Part shown: positions 15,869-24,676 of the stretch, in pieces
Position numbering within the stretch: the stretch's first letter is position 1
Layout: the number at the start of each line of letters is the position of its first letter
NCBI RefSeq assembly: GCF_029323795.1
Contig: NZ_CP119758.1
Location: forward strand, 2,294,001-2,358,000
Direction: 5' to 3'
Length of the DNA: 64,000 nt
Source of the DNA: Zobellia alginiliquefaciens
GTDB lineage: Bacteria; Bacteroidota; Bacteroidia; Flavobacteriales; Flavobacteriaceae
The notes under the pieces: generated by a model
The model's input: only the letters and a program-made list of their open reading frames with translations
Told to the model about the DNA's origin: nothing
Database searches by the model: none
Position numbers and translations under genes: made by a program

Positions 15869-18800
15869 ATGTTCGCTACGTATAAAATCGGTTTGTTTTA
15901 TTACACACTCTTCTCCTGCGTGGTATTGTGTTTTACTTCATGCTCTCAAAAGGACCAAACGCTTTTTAGAGAGATTCATCCTTCTGAATCGGGACTTGGG
16001 TTTCAGAATACTTTAGCACTAACGGATTCCCTAACCATACTAGATTTTGAGTATATGTACAATGGGGCCGGTGTTGCTGTGGCCGATTTTGATTTGGACG
16101 GCCTTCAGGATGTCTATTTTACGGGAAATATGGTGAGCAACCGCCTGTATCGTAACCGAGGTGACTTTAAATTTGAAGATATTACAGAGTCGTCAAATGT
16201 GGGTTCTGCACACTGGTCCAATGGCGTGGCTATCGTTGATATCAATCAAGATGGTTATCCAGATATTTATGTTTGTAGGGCAGGGCCTAGAGACTCCAAA
16301 AGTGTAGATAAAGCAAACTTATTATTTGTAAATAATGGCTTGAAAGATGGAAAACTATCCTTCACGGAAGAAGCTCAAAAGTGGGGTTTGGCAGATACAA
16401 GTTATTCGGTGCAATCAGTCTTTTTTGATTATGATGGTGACGGCGATTTGGATATGTATCTATTGAACAATGCATTGGTAGATTTCAACCGAAATACGGC
16501 AAAACCTAAAGAAGGTCGAGAAAAAGTTCCTTCTGTAGATAAACTCTTTAGAAATGACAGTGGTGAGAACGAAGCTAGGAATCCCGTTTTTACAGATGTT
16601 TCGGCCGAATCAGGTATTTCTATTGAAGGGTATGGTCTTGGTATTGAAGTATGTGATATGAATTCAGATGGTTGGCCAGATATCTATGTGTCCAATGATT
16701 TCCTTACGGATGATTTGCTTTACATCAACCAAAAAGATGGAACTTTTAAAAATGAAATAGCCACCTATTTTAAGCATCTTACATTTAATGGTATGGGCAA
16801 TGATATTGCCGATATTGATAATGATGGTAATATGGATGTTGTGGTGCTGGATATGCTGCCGCCTGATAATAAACGATGGAAGCTGACTATGATGGGCAAC
16901 AATTATGATCAGTTTAGAAATAGGTTGGATTATGGTTACCAACCTCAATACATTAGAAATACGCTGCAATTGAACAATGGCAACGGATCGTTTAGTGAAG
17001 TTGGGCAGCTCACCGGAATTGATGCTACAGAATGGAGCTGGAGCGCCCTTTTTGCAGATTTTGACCAAGACGGACTTAATGACCTCTGCATTACAAATGG
17101 ATACAGACAAGATATTACCAACCTAGACTTTATGGTGTATGGTGACCGTGTGCTCACCATGGGTACCGAAGAGGCGAACAGAAAAAAACGCATTGAAGAG
17201 CTGAATAAACTGCCGGGCATAAAAGAAACGAACTATTTTTTTAAAAATATGGGAAACTTAAACTTTCAGGACCAATCTGAAGATGTCGGTTTTGACAAGC
17301 CGACTTACTCAAACGGAATGGCTTATGCTGATTTTGATAATGACGGTGATTTGGATCTTGTGACGAATAATATTGATGATCCTGCCGGCTTGTACGAAAA
17401 CACGCTATCTTCTGAGACAAACAAATATATTAGATTCAAGTTCAAAGGTTCGGAAAAGAACAAACAAGGATTGGGAAGCAAGGTTCATATTTTTTATGCG
17501 GATAGTGTACAAAAAAAGTATTTTACTCCTTATCGCGGCTATTTATCTACAGTTGAGCAAGCGCTACATTTTGGAGTAGGACAATCCAAAGAATTGGATA
17601 GCGTAAAAGTCATATGGCCCGATGGGAAGACTCAAAAGTTGGTAGCTGTTGCTGTCAATCAAGAAATCGTGCTTAAGTATGAGAATGCTGTGGACGGAAA
17701 ACAAACTACAAACAATGAGATATCTAAAACATGGTTTCAGCCAACGGATAATGTAGGTCTCAATCGGTTCCATGTAGAGAATGAATTTGTAGATTTTAAG
17801 GTTCAGGCATTGTTGCCGCACATGCATTCTAAAAACGGGCCTGGATTAGCGGTAGCTGATGTTAATGGTGATGGTTTAGAGGATTTGTACGTTGGGGCGG
17901 CAACGGGTCAAGCAGGAGCATTGATGGTTCAAAAGCAGGACGGTTCTTTTGAAACGGTGGAGTTTGATGAAACAAAGAATGAAGACATGGGCGCCTTATT
18001 TTTTGATGCTGATAATGACGGAGACCAAGATTTGTATGTCGTTAGTGGGGGATCGTCTTATCCGGTTGGTAATAAGGCATATCAAGATAGGCTTTATGAA
18101 AATGATGGATTAGGCAAATTTAATCTGGTTAATGCGCTGCCAAATATGTGGGTAAGTGGGTCCGTAGTTACGGCTGCGGATTATGATAAAGATGGTGATT
18201 TGGACCTTTTTGTGGGTGGAAGAGTAAGACCTGGTGAATATCCATTACCTCCTGAAAGCTTCCTTTTAAAAAATAATAGTAATGCTAATGGTATAAAATT
18301 CAGTACGGATTCGCAGTCTATCAGTTCGGTGTTTAAAGATTTGGGCATGGTAACTTCCGCTTTATGGACGGATTATAATAATGATGGTTGGCAAGATTTA
18401 ATTGTGGTAGGGGAGTTTATGGCGGTTCGTTTCTTTCAGAATAATAAGGGTGAATTATCCGAAGTTATGGAAGAAACGGGTCTTTCGCACACAAATGGTT
18501 GGTGGAACAGTATAACTTCCGGTGATTTTGATAATGATGGGGATCTTGACTATATCCTGGGGAATCTTGGTCTCAACAGTAAATTCAAGGCCAGTTCAAC
18601 AGAACCTTTGTGTATCTATGCTAGCGATTATGATAAGAATGGTCAAATAGACCCGGTCATGTGTCATTATGTAGATGGAGAAAACTATGTGGCGCATTCA
18701 CGCAATGATTTAATAAGCCAGATTAATGCTATGCGTTCACGTTTCAGAACGTTCTCTGACTATGCCAATGCCACTTTTGAAGATTCTTTTTTACAGGAAG

Positions 18801-19405
18801 AAATAGAAAATGCCTATGTAGTACGTAGCGAGACTTTTGCCAATTCCTACCTTGAGAATTTAGGCAATGGAGAGTTCAAACTTTCAGAATTGCCAAGAAC
18901 GGCGCAGATTGCTCCTATGTATGGTATGATGGTTGGAGATTATAATAATGACCAAAACCTAGATGTTTTGGCGGTTGGAAATTTCTATAGTGGGGAAGTA
19001 TTCTCAGGTAGGTATGATGCCTCTATAGGGTGGTTGTTGCTAGGTGACGGCGAGGGCAATTTCAGTAAGGCCAATGTCTCTCAAAGCGGGTTTTTCGTGG
19101 ACGGAGATGCAAAAAGCCTTGTAGGCTTAAATGCGGGAAAAAAGGAATTAATCGTGGTTGGAATAAACAATGCTGAGTTAAAAAGCTTTTATCGACCGGT
19201 AAAAAACCGAATTTATAAGCCGAAACCTAATGAAGTTGCTGCTTTAATAACATTTAAAAATGGAATGAAACAAAAAGTAGAGTTCTATTACGGCGGAGGT
19301 TACTTGTCAGGCTCAAGTAGAAATTTAATCATTCCGGATTCTGCAGTTTCCCTAAAAATTATAGATGATAACGGTGTTGAAACCGAAATTTTGACGAACC
19401 TATGA
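15869..19405 (+). CDS. FG-GAP/VCBS repeat lipoprotein with ASPIC/UnbV domain (CRTAC1 family), copy A
   Basis: The 1178-residue exported protein has a lipobox at C25 (CFTSC). It carries about 14 DxDxDG-type calcium loops such as DFDLDGLQD, DINQDGYPD, DYDGDGDLD, DVNGDGLED and DYDKDGDLD, consistent with two beta-propellers of about seven blades. Between them, near residues 535-590, is an ASPIC/UnbV-type block (GYLSTVEQALHFGVGQ, VIWPDGKTQ). This class is common in SusC/SusD loci of marine Bacteroidetes, with no established role; binding of a ligand or partner protein on the surface is likely. The gene overlaps its paralogue by four bases (ATGA). Confidence 0.88.
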   Translation: MFATYKIGLFYYTLFSCVVLCFTSCSQKDQTLFREIHPSESGLGFQNTLALTDSLTILDFEYMYNGAGVAVADFDLDGLQDVYFTGNMVSNRLYRNRGDFKFEDITESSNVGSAHWSNGVAIVDINQDGYPDIYVCRAGPRDSKSVDKANLLFVNNGLKDGKLSFTEEAQKWGLADTSYSVQSVFFDYDGDGDLDMYLLNNALVDFNRNTAKPKEGREKVPSVDKLFRNDSGENEARNPVFTDVSAESGISIEGYGLGIEVCDMNSDGWPDIYVSNDFLTDDLLYINQKDGTFKNEIATYFKHLTFNGMGNDIADIDNDGNMDVVVLDMLPPDNKRWKLTMMGNNYDQFRNRLDYGYQPQYIRNTLQLNNGNGSFSEVGQLTGIDATEWSWSALFADFDQDGLNDLCITNGYRQDITNLDFMVYGDRVLTMGTEEANRKKRIEELNKLPGIKETNYFFKNMGNLNFQDQSEDVGFDKPTYSNGMAYADFDNDGDLDLVTNNIDDPAGLYENTLSSETNKYIRFKFKGSEKNKQGLGSKVHIFYADSVQKKYFTPYRGYLSTVEQALHFGVGQSKELDSVKVIWPDGKTQKLVAVAVNQEIVLKYENAVDGKQTTNNEISKTWFQPTDNVGLNRFHVENEFVDFKVQALLPHMHSKNGPGLAVADVNGDGLEDLYVGAATGQAGALMVQKQDGSFETVEFDETKNEDMGALFFDADNDGDQDLYVVSGGSSYPVGNKAYQDRLYENDGLGKFNLVNALPNMWVSGSVVTAADYDKDGDLDLFVGGRVRPGEYPLPPESFLLKNNSNANGIKFSTDSQSISSVFKDLGMVTSALWTDYNNDGWQDLIVVGEFMAVRFFQNNKGELSEVMEETGLSHTNGWWNSITSGDFDNDGDLDYILGNLGLNSKFKASSTEPLCIYASDYDKNGQIDPVMCHYVDGENYVAHSRNDLISQINAMRSRFRTFSDYANATFEDSFLQEEIENAYVVRSETFANSYLENLGNGEFKLSELPRTAQIAPMYGMMVGDYNNDQNLDVLAVGNFYSGEVFSGRYDASIGWLLLGDGEGNFSKANVSQSGFFVDGDAKSLVGLNAGKKELIVVGINNAELKSFYRPVKNRIYKPKPNEVAALITFKNGMKQKVEFYYGGGYLSGSSRNLIIPDSAVSLKIIDDNGVETEILTNL

Positions 19406-22400
19406 AAATGTTGAAACCTTTAATATTCGTGTGGGGTCTCTCATTTCTATTTGTGGGTTGTGGCGCGAAAGAAACGCATCGTTTTCGGTTGTTAGATACT
19501 GCTAAAACAGGCATCGATTTTCAAAATACCATTACAGAAAACGATAGTATCAACGTATTTGAGTTTATGAACGTGTATACCGGTGCCGGTGTGGCAGTAG
19601 GTGATATAGACAATGACGGCCTTACCGATGTCTATTTTAGCGGGAACATGGTTTCAGGTAGGTTGTATCGGAACAAAGGAAACTTTCAATTTGAGGATAT
19701 CACGGAAAAATCGGGACTTCTAAATACACGTTGGGGTACGGGGGTAAGTATGGTAGATATTAACCAAGATGGATTTTTAGATATTTTTGTGTGCGTTTCA
19801 GGAAGCGCAGAGATTTCCGAGCGTGCCAATATGCTTTATATCAATAACGGTGATATGACCTTTACCGAAATGGCCGAGGAGTATGGTCTTGCGGATACAA
19901 GGCAAAGCATGCACTCCGCATTTTTAGATTTTGATAAAGATGGTGATTTAGATATGTACCTACTGGTAAATCCTGCCGCTTACGAGTATAATGTTAATGT
20001 TAGTAAACCACGTGAGATTGATGGGCAGTCCGTAAGTAATGACCGTTTGTATAAAAATTTGGGGAACGGCAAGTTTGAAGATGTTTCGGTAGACGCAGGA
20101 ATTCTAGTTGAAGGGTATGGCCTGGGTGTAGGGATCTCTGATATTAATGGCGATAACTGGCCTGATATTTATGTGTCCAATGACTTTATAGGGAATGATA
20201 TTCTCTATATCAACCAAAAGGATGGTACATTCAAAGACCAGATTACGGAGCAAATAAAGCATACTTCTTATGCGGGAATGGGAAATGATGTGGCAGATGT
20301 GGATAATAATGGTGAGCCCGATATTATGGTATTGGATATGCGGCCAGAAGACAATGAACGTCAAAAATTGATTATTTCCTCAACGGGTTATGACCGTTTT
20401 CAAATTATGTTAGATGCAGGTTACAATGCACAATACAGTCGCAATACGCTGCAATTGAACCAAGGTCAGGATAAGTTCAGTGAAGTTGGATTTATGGCAG
20501 GCATTAGTAGCACGGATTGGAGCTGGAGCCCATTATTGGCCGATTATGATAATGATGGGCGCAAGGATTTATACGTTACCAATGGTTTTTTAAGGGATTT
20601 AGGAGATTTGGATTATATCCATTATCAGAAAGCTTATGACAGCCCTGTAGGTGATGTGGATACAAAAATTAAAATGAAATTGAAATCCATAAGTGAACTG
20701 CCCATGGCAGATTTACCTAACTACGCCTATCGTAATAAAGGGGATATGACTTTTGAAAAAGTTTCCGATAGTTGGGGGATTGATAAAGCCAGTTGTTCCC
20801 ATGGTGCAGCATATGCCGATCTGGATAATGATGGGGATTTGGATTTACTGGTGAACAATATGGATCAACCTGCTTTTGTATATGAAAACGTGGGGCTTCC
20901 AGAGAAAAAAAATCACTATCTAAAAGTCAAGCTGAATGGAAAAAAAGGCAATCTGCAAGGAATCGGAGCTAAATTAAAGCTGACGACCGCAGACTCTGAG
21001 CAGTTCTATCAGCATTATTTAAGTAGAGGCTATGAGTCTAGTGTAGACCCTACGGCACATTTTGGTTTGGGACAGAGCAAAGAAGTGAAAAGTATTGAAG
21101 TTTGGTGGCCAAATGGTACATATCAGATTTTGAAGAACCAGGCAGTTGATACAATCTTGACATTGAAACAGTCAGATGCTATCAAAAATAGTCCAGAACA
21201 AAAAGACTTAAAGAATCAGTTTTTCTCTGATATAACGGATAGTTTAGGAGTAAGCTTCAAGCATAAGGAAGACGACTTTGTAGATTTTAAATTACAGCCT
21301 ATTTTACCGCATATGCATTCCCGAAACGGACCTGGTTTGGCTGTTGCCGATGTAAATGGAGATGGCTTGGAGGATTTTTATATCGGAGGAGCTACCGGCC
21401 AAGCAGGGGAATTATTTTTGCAGATGCCAGATGGCAGTTTTGTTTCAAATGAAGGTTTAGATGCCCATTTAGAAGACATGGGTGTTTTGTTGTTTGATGC
21501 CAATGGTGATGGTCATACTGATTTGTACGTGGTTAGTGGTGGGGTAAGTGCCAATACCGATGCTGAAATATATCAAGACAGACTTTACGTAAATGATGGC
21601 AAAGGTGGTTTTGCCCGGTCTGATGCTTTGCCTGCAATAAGTGCAAGCGGATCGTGTGTAGTTGCCAATGATTATGATAAGGACGGAGATTTAGATTTGT
21701 TCGTGGGTGGTAGGGTTAACCCTGGTAAATATCCAATGCCAACACAGAGTTACTTGCTCCAAAATCAATCATCAGATAGTGACTTTAAGTTTGTTGATGT
21801 AAGCAACCAGATTGAAGGTTGGGAGGAGCTGACAATGGTAACGTCTGGTTTGTGGACGGACTATGATAATGATGGGTGGACAGACCTCATAGCTGTTGGT
21901 GAGTTTATGCCAATAACTATTTTTCATAATGAAAAAGGAAGATTGGTATTGCAAAAAGAAACCACAGGACTAACTAAAACCGAAGGATGGTGGAACAGCA
22001 TCAACGGTGGTGATTTTGATCAAGATGGGGATATTGATTATATTTTGGGTAACCTTGGATTGAACAATAAATATACAGTCAGCCGTGAAGAACCTCTATG
22101 TATTTATGCTAATGATTATGATAAAGATGGCAGGATAGACCCTATAATGTGCTATTTTATTGACGGTGAAAACCATTTGGCACATTCACGTGATGAAATT
22201 ATTGGACAGGTCAATGCTATGCGTAGTAGGTTTAAAACCTATAAATCATATGCCGAGACCAGTTTTGATGAATCGTTTTTACCAGAAGAATTAAAAAATG
22301 CCTATGTAGTCAAGAGCCATACCTTTGCCAGTAGTTATTTGGAAAATTTGGGTAACGGAAAATTTGAACTTCGTGAGCTTCCACTGGCGTTACAAACAGC

Positions 22401-22908
22401 GCCAATAGAAGGTACAGTGGTAGATGACTTTGATAAGGATGGAAATTTAGATGTGCTCATGACCGGTAATTCGTATGCTACGGAAGCGGCAACCGGGCGT
22501 TATGATGCTTTTATTGGTGCATTCTTAAAAGGAGACGGTACGGGGACTTTTAGAAATATCCCTTTGGATGAAAGCGGTTTTGTAAATGATTTAGACGCGA
22601 GTGGCTTGGCTTTGATATATTCGGATAAAAAACAGACGATACTGGCAGCAAATAATGATAATCAGCTAAAAGTATTTCAGGAAAAAGGGCACGGTAAAGC
22701 AAAGACGATTTATATTGAAAATGATGTGCTTTCCGCCTTTGTAAAACTGAAGAATGGTCGCGAATACAAGAAAGAATTTTATTTTGGGTCGGGCTATTTG
22801 TCACAGAGCAGTAGGCGTATTTTTCTTAATGAGAACATTGAGAAAATTGAAGTTACAGATAGAAACGGAAATACAAAAACAGTGTATTTAGATGAAGAAG
22901 TTAGGTAG
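19402..22908 (+). CDS. FG-GAP/VCBS repeat lipoprotein with ASPIC/UnbV domain (CRTAC1 family), copy B
   Basis: The 1168-residue paralogue of the preceding gene has the same layout: a lipobox at C20 (LFVGC), about seven calcium loops (DIDNDGLTD, DINQDGFLD, DFDKDGDLD, DYDNDGRKD, DLDNDGDLD), an ASPIC/UnbV-type block (about residues 530-590, AHFGLGQ, VWWPNGTYQ), and seven more loops ending with DFDKDGNLD. Identical stretches such as LPHMHS, NGPGLAVADVNGDGLED and NAMRSRF show an old tandem duplication; divergence in the N-terminal propeller suggests different partners. Translation is coupled to copy A by ATGA and to the haloperoxidase gene by a 17-base overlap. Confidence 0.88.
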   Translation: MKMLKPLIFVWGLSFLFVGCGAKETHRFRLLDTAKTGIDFQNTITENDSINVFEFMNVYTGAGVAVGDIDNDGLTDVYFSGNMVSGRLYRNKGNFQFEDITEKSGLLNTRWGTGVSMVDINQDGFLDIFVCVSGSAEISERANMLYINNGDMTFTEMAEEYGLADTRQSMHSAFLDFDKDGDLDMYLLVNPAAYEYNVNVSKPREIDGQSVSNDRLYKNLGNGKFEDVSVDAGILVEGYGLGVGISDINGDNWPDIYVSNDFIGNDILYINQKDGTFKDQITEQIKHTSYAGMGNDVADVDNNGEPDIMVLDMRPEDNERQKLIISSTGYDRFQIMLDAGYNAQYSRNTLQLNQGQDKFSEVGFMAGISSTDWSWSPLLADYDNDGRKDLYVTNGFLRDLGDLDYIHYQKAYDSPVGDVDTKIKMKLKSISELPMADLPNYAYRNKGDMTFEKVSDSWGIDKASCSHGAAYADLDNDGDLDLLVNNMDQPAFVYENVGLPEKKNHYLKVKLNGKKGNLQGIGAKLKLTTADSEQFYQHYLSRGYESSVDPTAHFGLGQSKEVKSIEVWWPNGTYQILKNQAVDTILTLKQSDAIKNSPEQKDLKNQFFSDITDSLGVSFKHKEDDFVDFKLQPILPHMHSRNGPGLAVADVNGDGLEDFYIGGATGQAGELFLQMPDGSFVSNEGLDAHLEDMGVLLFDANGDGHTDLYVVSGGVSANTDAEIYQDRLYVNDGKGGFARSDALPAISASGSCVVANDYDKDGDLDLFVGGRVNPGKYPMPTQSYLLQNQSSDSDFKFVDVSNQIEGWEELTMVTSGLWTDYDNDGWTDLIAVGEFMPITIFHNEKGRLVLQKETTGLTKTEGWWNSINGGDFDQDGDIDYILGNLGLNNKYTVSREEPLCIYANDYDKDGRIDPIMCYFIDGENHLAHSRDEIIGQVNAMRSRFKTYKSYAETSFDESFLPEELKNAYVVKSHTFASSYLENLGNGKFELRELPLALQTAPIEGTVVDDFDKDGNLDVLMTGNSYATEAATGRYDAFIGAFLKGDGTGTFRNIPLDESGFVNDLDASGLALIYSDKKQTILAANNDNQLKVFQEKGHGKAKTIYIENDVLSAFVKLKNGREYKKEFYFGSGYLSQSSRRIFLNENIEKIEVTDRNGNTKTVYLDEEVR

Positions 22909-24214
22909 TTTACTTATATTATGTTCGGTTTTACTGGTGTCATGCGGCACCAAGCATAATCAAGAAGGGCTGGATGCCTATTTTGAAGGAGGGTTGTCAA
23001 AATATAATCGTCAACTTACAGATGTTATAGTTGCCGATATTTTTACACCGCCAGTCGCAAGTAGAATTTATGCCTATTCAAATGTAGCCGCTTATGAGGG
23101 TATTCGTTTTGCCGATGCATCAAAAAAATCCTTGGCCGCTACACTCAATAATTTAGAAAAACTGCCTGAACCTATTGCTAATAAAGAGTACTATTACCCT
23201 TTGGTTTCTGCAGTGGCATTCATGAATGTGGGTAAATCCTTAGTTTTTGATTTGGATAAAGTTGAAGCTATTAAGGGTGATATGTTGGCCGAAATTAAAG
23301 CTATTGGTATTGATGCAGTGGTTTATGAAAATTCGGTGTCTTTTGGTGAAGAGTTAGCTGCTGAAATCTTAAACTGGGCCGCGAAAGACGGGTACCTTCG
23401 TCGTACGGCACTTCCCAGGTATTCTGTAAATGATGACGCTGGCCGTTGGAAACCCACGCCTCCGGATTATATGGAAGCAATAGAACCACATTGGAATACC
23501 ATTCGTCCGTTCGTTTTGGATTCCGCTGGGCAGTTTGATCCAGGTTTACCTACCGCTTTTGATTTAGAAAAGGATTCTAAATTTTACGAAGAAGCTATTG
23601 AGGTGTATGAAACGGTTAATCAGTTAGACGATAAACAGCTGGAAGTTGCTAAGTTTTGGGACTGTAATCCTAATATTTCCCATACTAAAGGGCATGTTAT
23701 GTATTTTCAACAACAAATATCGCCTGGAGGGCATTGGATGCATATTGCAGCACAAGTTTTGGAAGAAGAAAAAGCTAATGGAGTAACCGCTGCGGAAACC
23801 ATGTCTTTATTAGGGGTAACTATTGCAGACGCATTTATAAGTTGCTGGGATCAAAAGTATAAGAGTAGCTTAACCAGACCAGAAACCTATATTAACAATT
23901 ATATAGATCAAGATTGGGAGCCTATTCTACAAACTCCAGCTTTTCCTGAGCATACTTCGGGTCATAGTGTGGCTTCGAGTGCTGCAGCAACGGCACTGAC
24001 AGCATTATTTGGTGAGAATTATGCTTTTGTAGATGCAACAGAAGTTCCTTATGGTCTACCGCCACGAAGCTTTCAGTCGTTTTGGCAAGCCGCGGAAGAG
24101 GCGGCTATTAGTCGTTTGTATGGTGGAATACATTACCGTCCCGCCATTGAACTCGGTGTACAACAGGGTAGGGCCATTGGTAATTTTGTGGTTAAGAGCG
24201 TAGAATTCGAATAA
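22892..24214 (+). CDS. Vanadium-dependent haloperoxidase / PAP2-fold lipoprotein
   Basis: The 440-residue lipoprotein has its lipobox at C18 (LLVSC). The vanadate site of haloperoxidases is complete by pattern: K322 and R329-P (KYKSSLTRP, spacing 7), S356-G357-H358 (PEHTSGHS), and R408 and H414 (SRLYGGIH, spacing 6). Known relatives either oxidise halides with peroxide or act as acid phosphatases in the same fold; which one applies here cannot be told. It is the last gene of the susC unit and starts inside the preceding gene, so it is made together with the two FG-GAP lipoproteins and should sit in the outer membrane or face the periplasm. Confidence 0.87.
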   Translation: MKKLGSLLILCSVLLVSCGTKHNQEGLDAYFEGGLSKYNRQLTDVIVADIFTPPVASRIYAYSNVAAYEGIRFADASKKSLAATLNNLEKLPEPIANKEYYYPLVSAVAFMNVGKSLVFDLDKVEAIKGDMLAEIKAIGIDAVVYENSVSFGEELAAEILNWAAKDGYLRRTALPRYSVNDDAGRWKPTPPDYMEAIEPHWNTIRPFVLDSAGQFDPGLPTAFDLEKDSKFYEEAIEVYETVNQLDDKQLEVAKFWDCNPNISHTKGHVMYFQQQISPGGHWMHIAAQVLEEEKANGVTAAETMSLLGVTIADAFISCWDQKYKSSLTRPETYINNYIDQDWEPILQTPAFPEHTSGHSVASSAAATALTALFGENYAFVDATEVPYGLPPRSFQSFWQAAEEAAISRLYGGIHYRPAIELGVQQGRAIGNFVVKSVEFE

Positions 24215-24676
24215 TAGGATTGTTCTCCATATGGGTTTTTTCCGGTCAGGAATCTGGTTCGCCTGAGCATCCATTTACTAGCATTGGTCTTTTATGGAAA
24301 AAGAAAGAAATTTCCCATGAATCACTTAATTTATCTGTATATTCAAGGCTGAATTTGTCAAAACCTTCATTTAAAAATAAAGGAGGCTCTTTCACAGGTC
24401 TTAAAAATTCGTTGTTTTTATTCTGTTATTGATAAGTTTTTGAGCTATGAGTCAAGTATTTATAGTTATTTGAACCAATTTTTTTTGAAGGTGATGGAAT
24501 ACGCTGTATATTTGTTTAGTAGCATAGTATATCATAGTATTGATAAAATATTTGTTCATGCTCTTTCTTACAACGAACCGCACGACATTTTTACTTTCTT
24601 GAGTTATTCTTTGTTCAACTAGAAGAATTATAAAATAATGAACGGCTAATTGATTCTGGCCTAATAATATATTTAG
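24215..24676 (+). other. Intergenic region before the GH36 operon
   Basis: This 462-base region has no gene I can support. Its 3' half holds the promoter-operator shared with susC (24484-24537) and a leader of about 140 bases. A 70-codon frame at 24220-24432 has no recognisable family or start context. No strong hairpin was found after the haloperoxidase gene. Confidence 0.65.
24484..24537 (+). promoter_or_regulatory. Promoter-operator of the GH36 operon, matching that of susC
   Basis: TTTG at 24484-24487, a 19-base spacer and TATATTTG at 24507-24514 form a textbook Bacteroidetes promoter. Immediately downstream is TAGCATAG (24520-24527) followed by the degenerate copy TATCATAG (24530-24537), one helical turn apart. 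Both the repeats and their distance from the -7 element equal those at 10842-10872. The most direct reading is a shared operator for the GntR-type regulator encoded at 9697-10710. Confidence 0.75.

Noticed and set aside
24220-24432. A 70-codon frame in the gap before the GH36 operon
   Set aside because: No recognisable family, no promoter or start context, and a composition like intergenic DNA. A gene remnant cannot be excluded.
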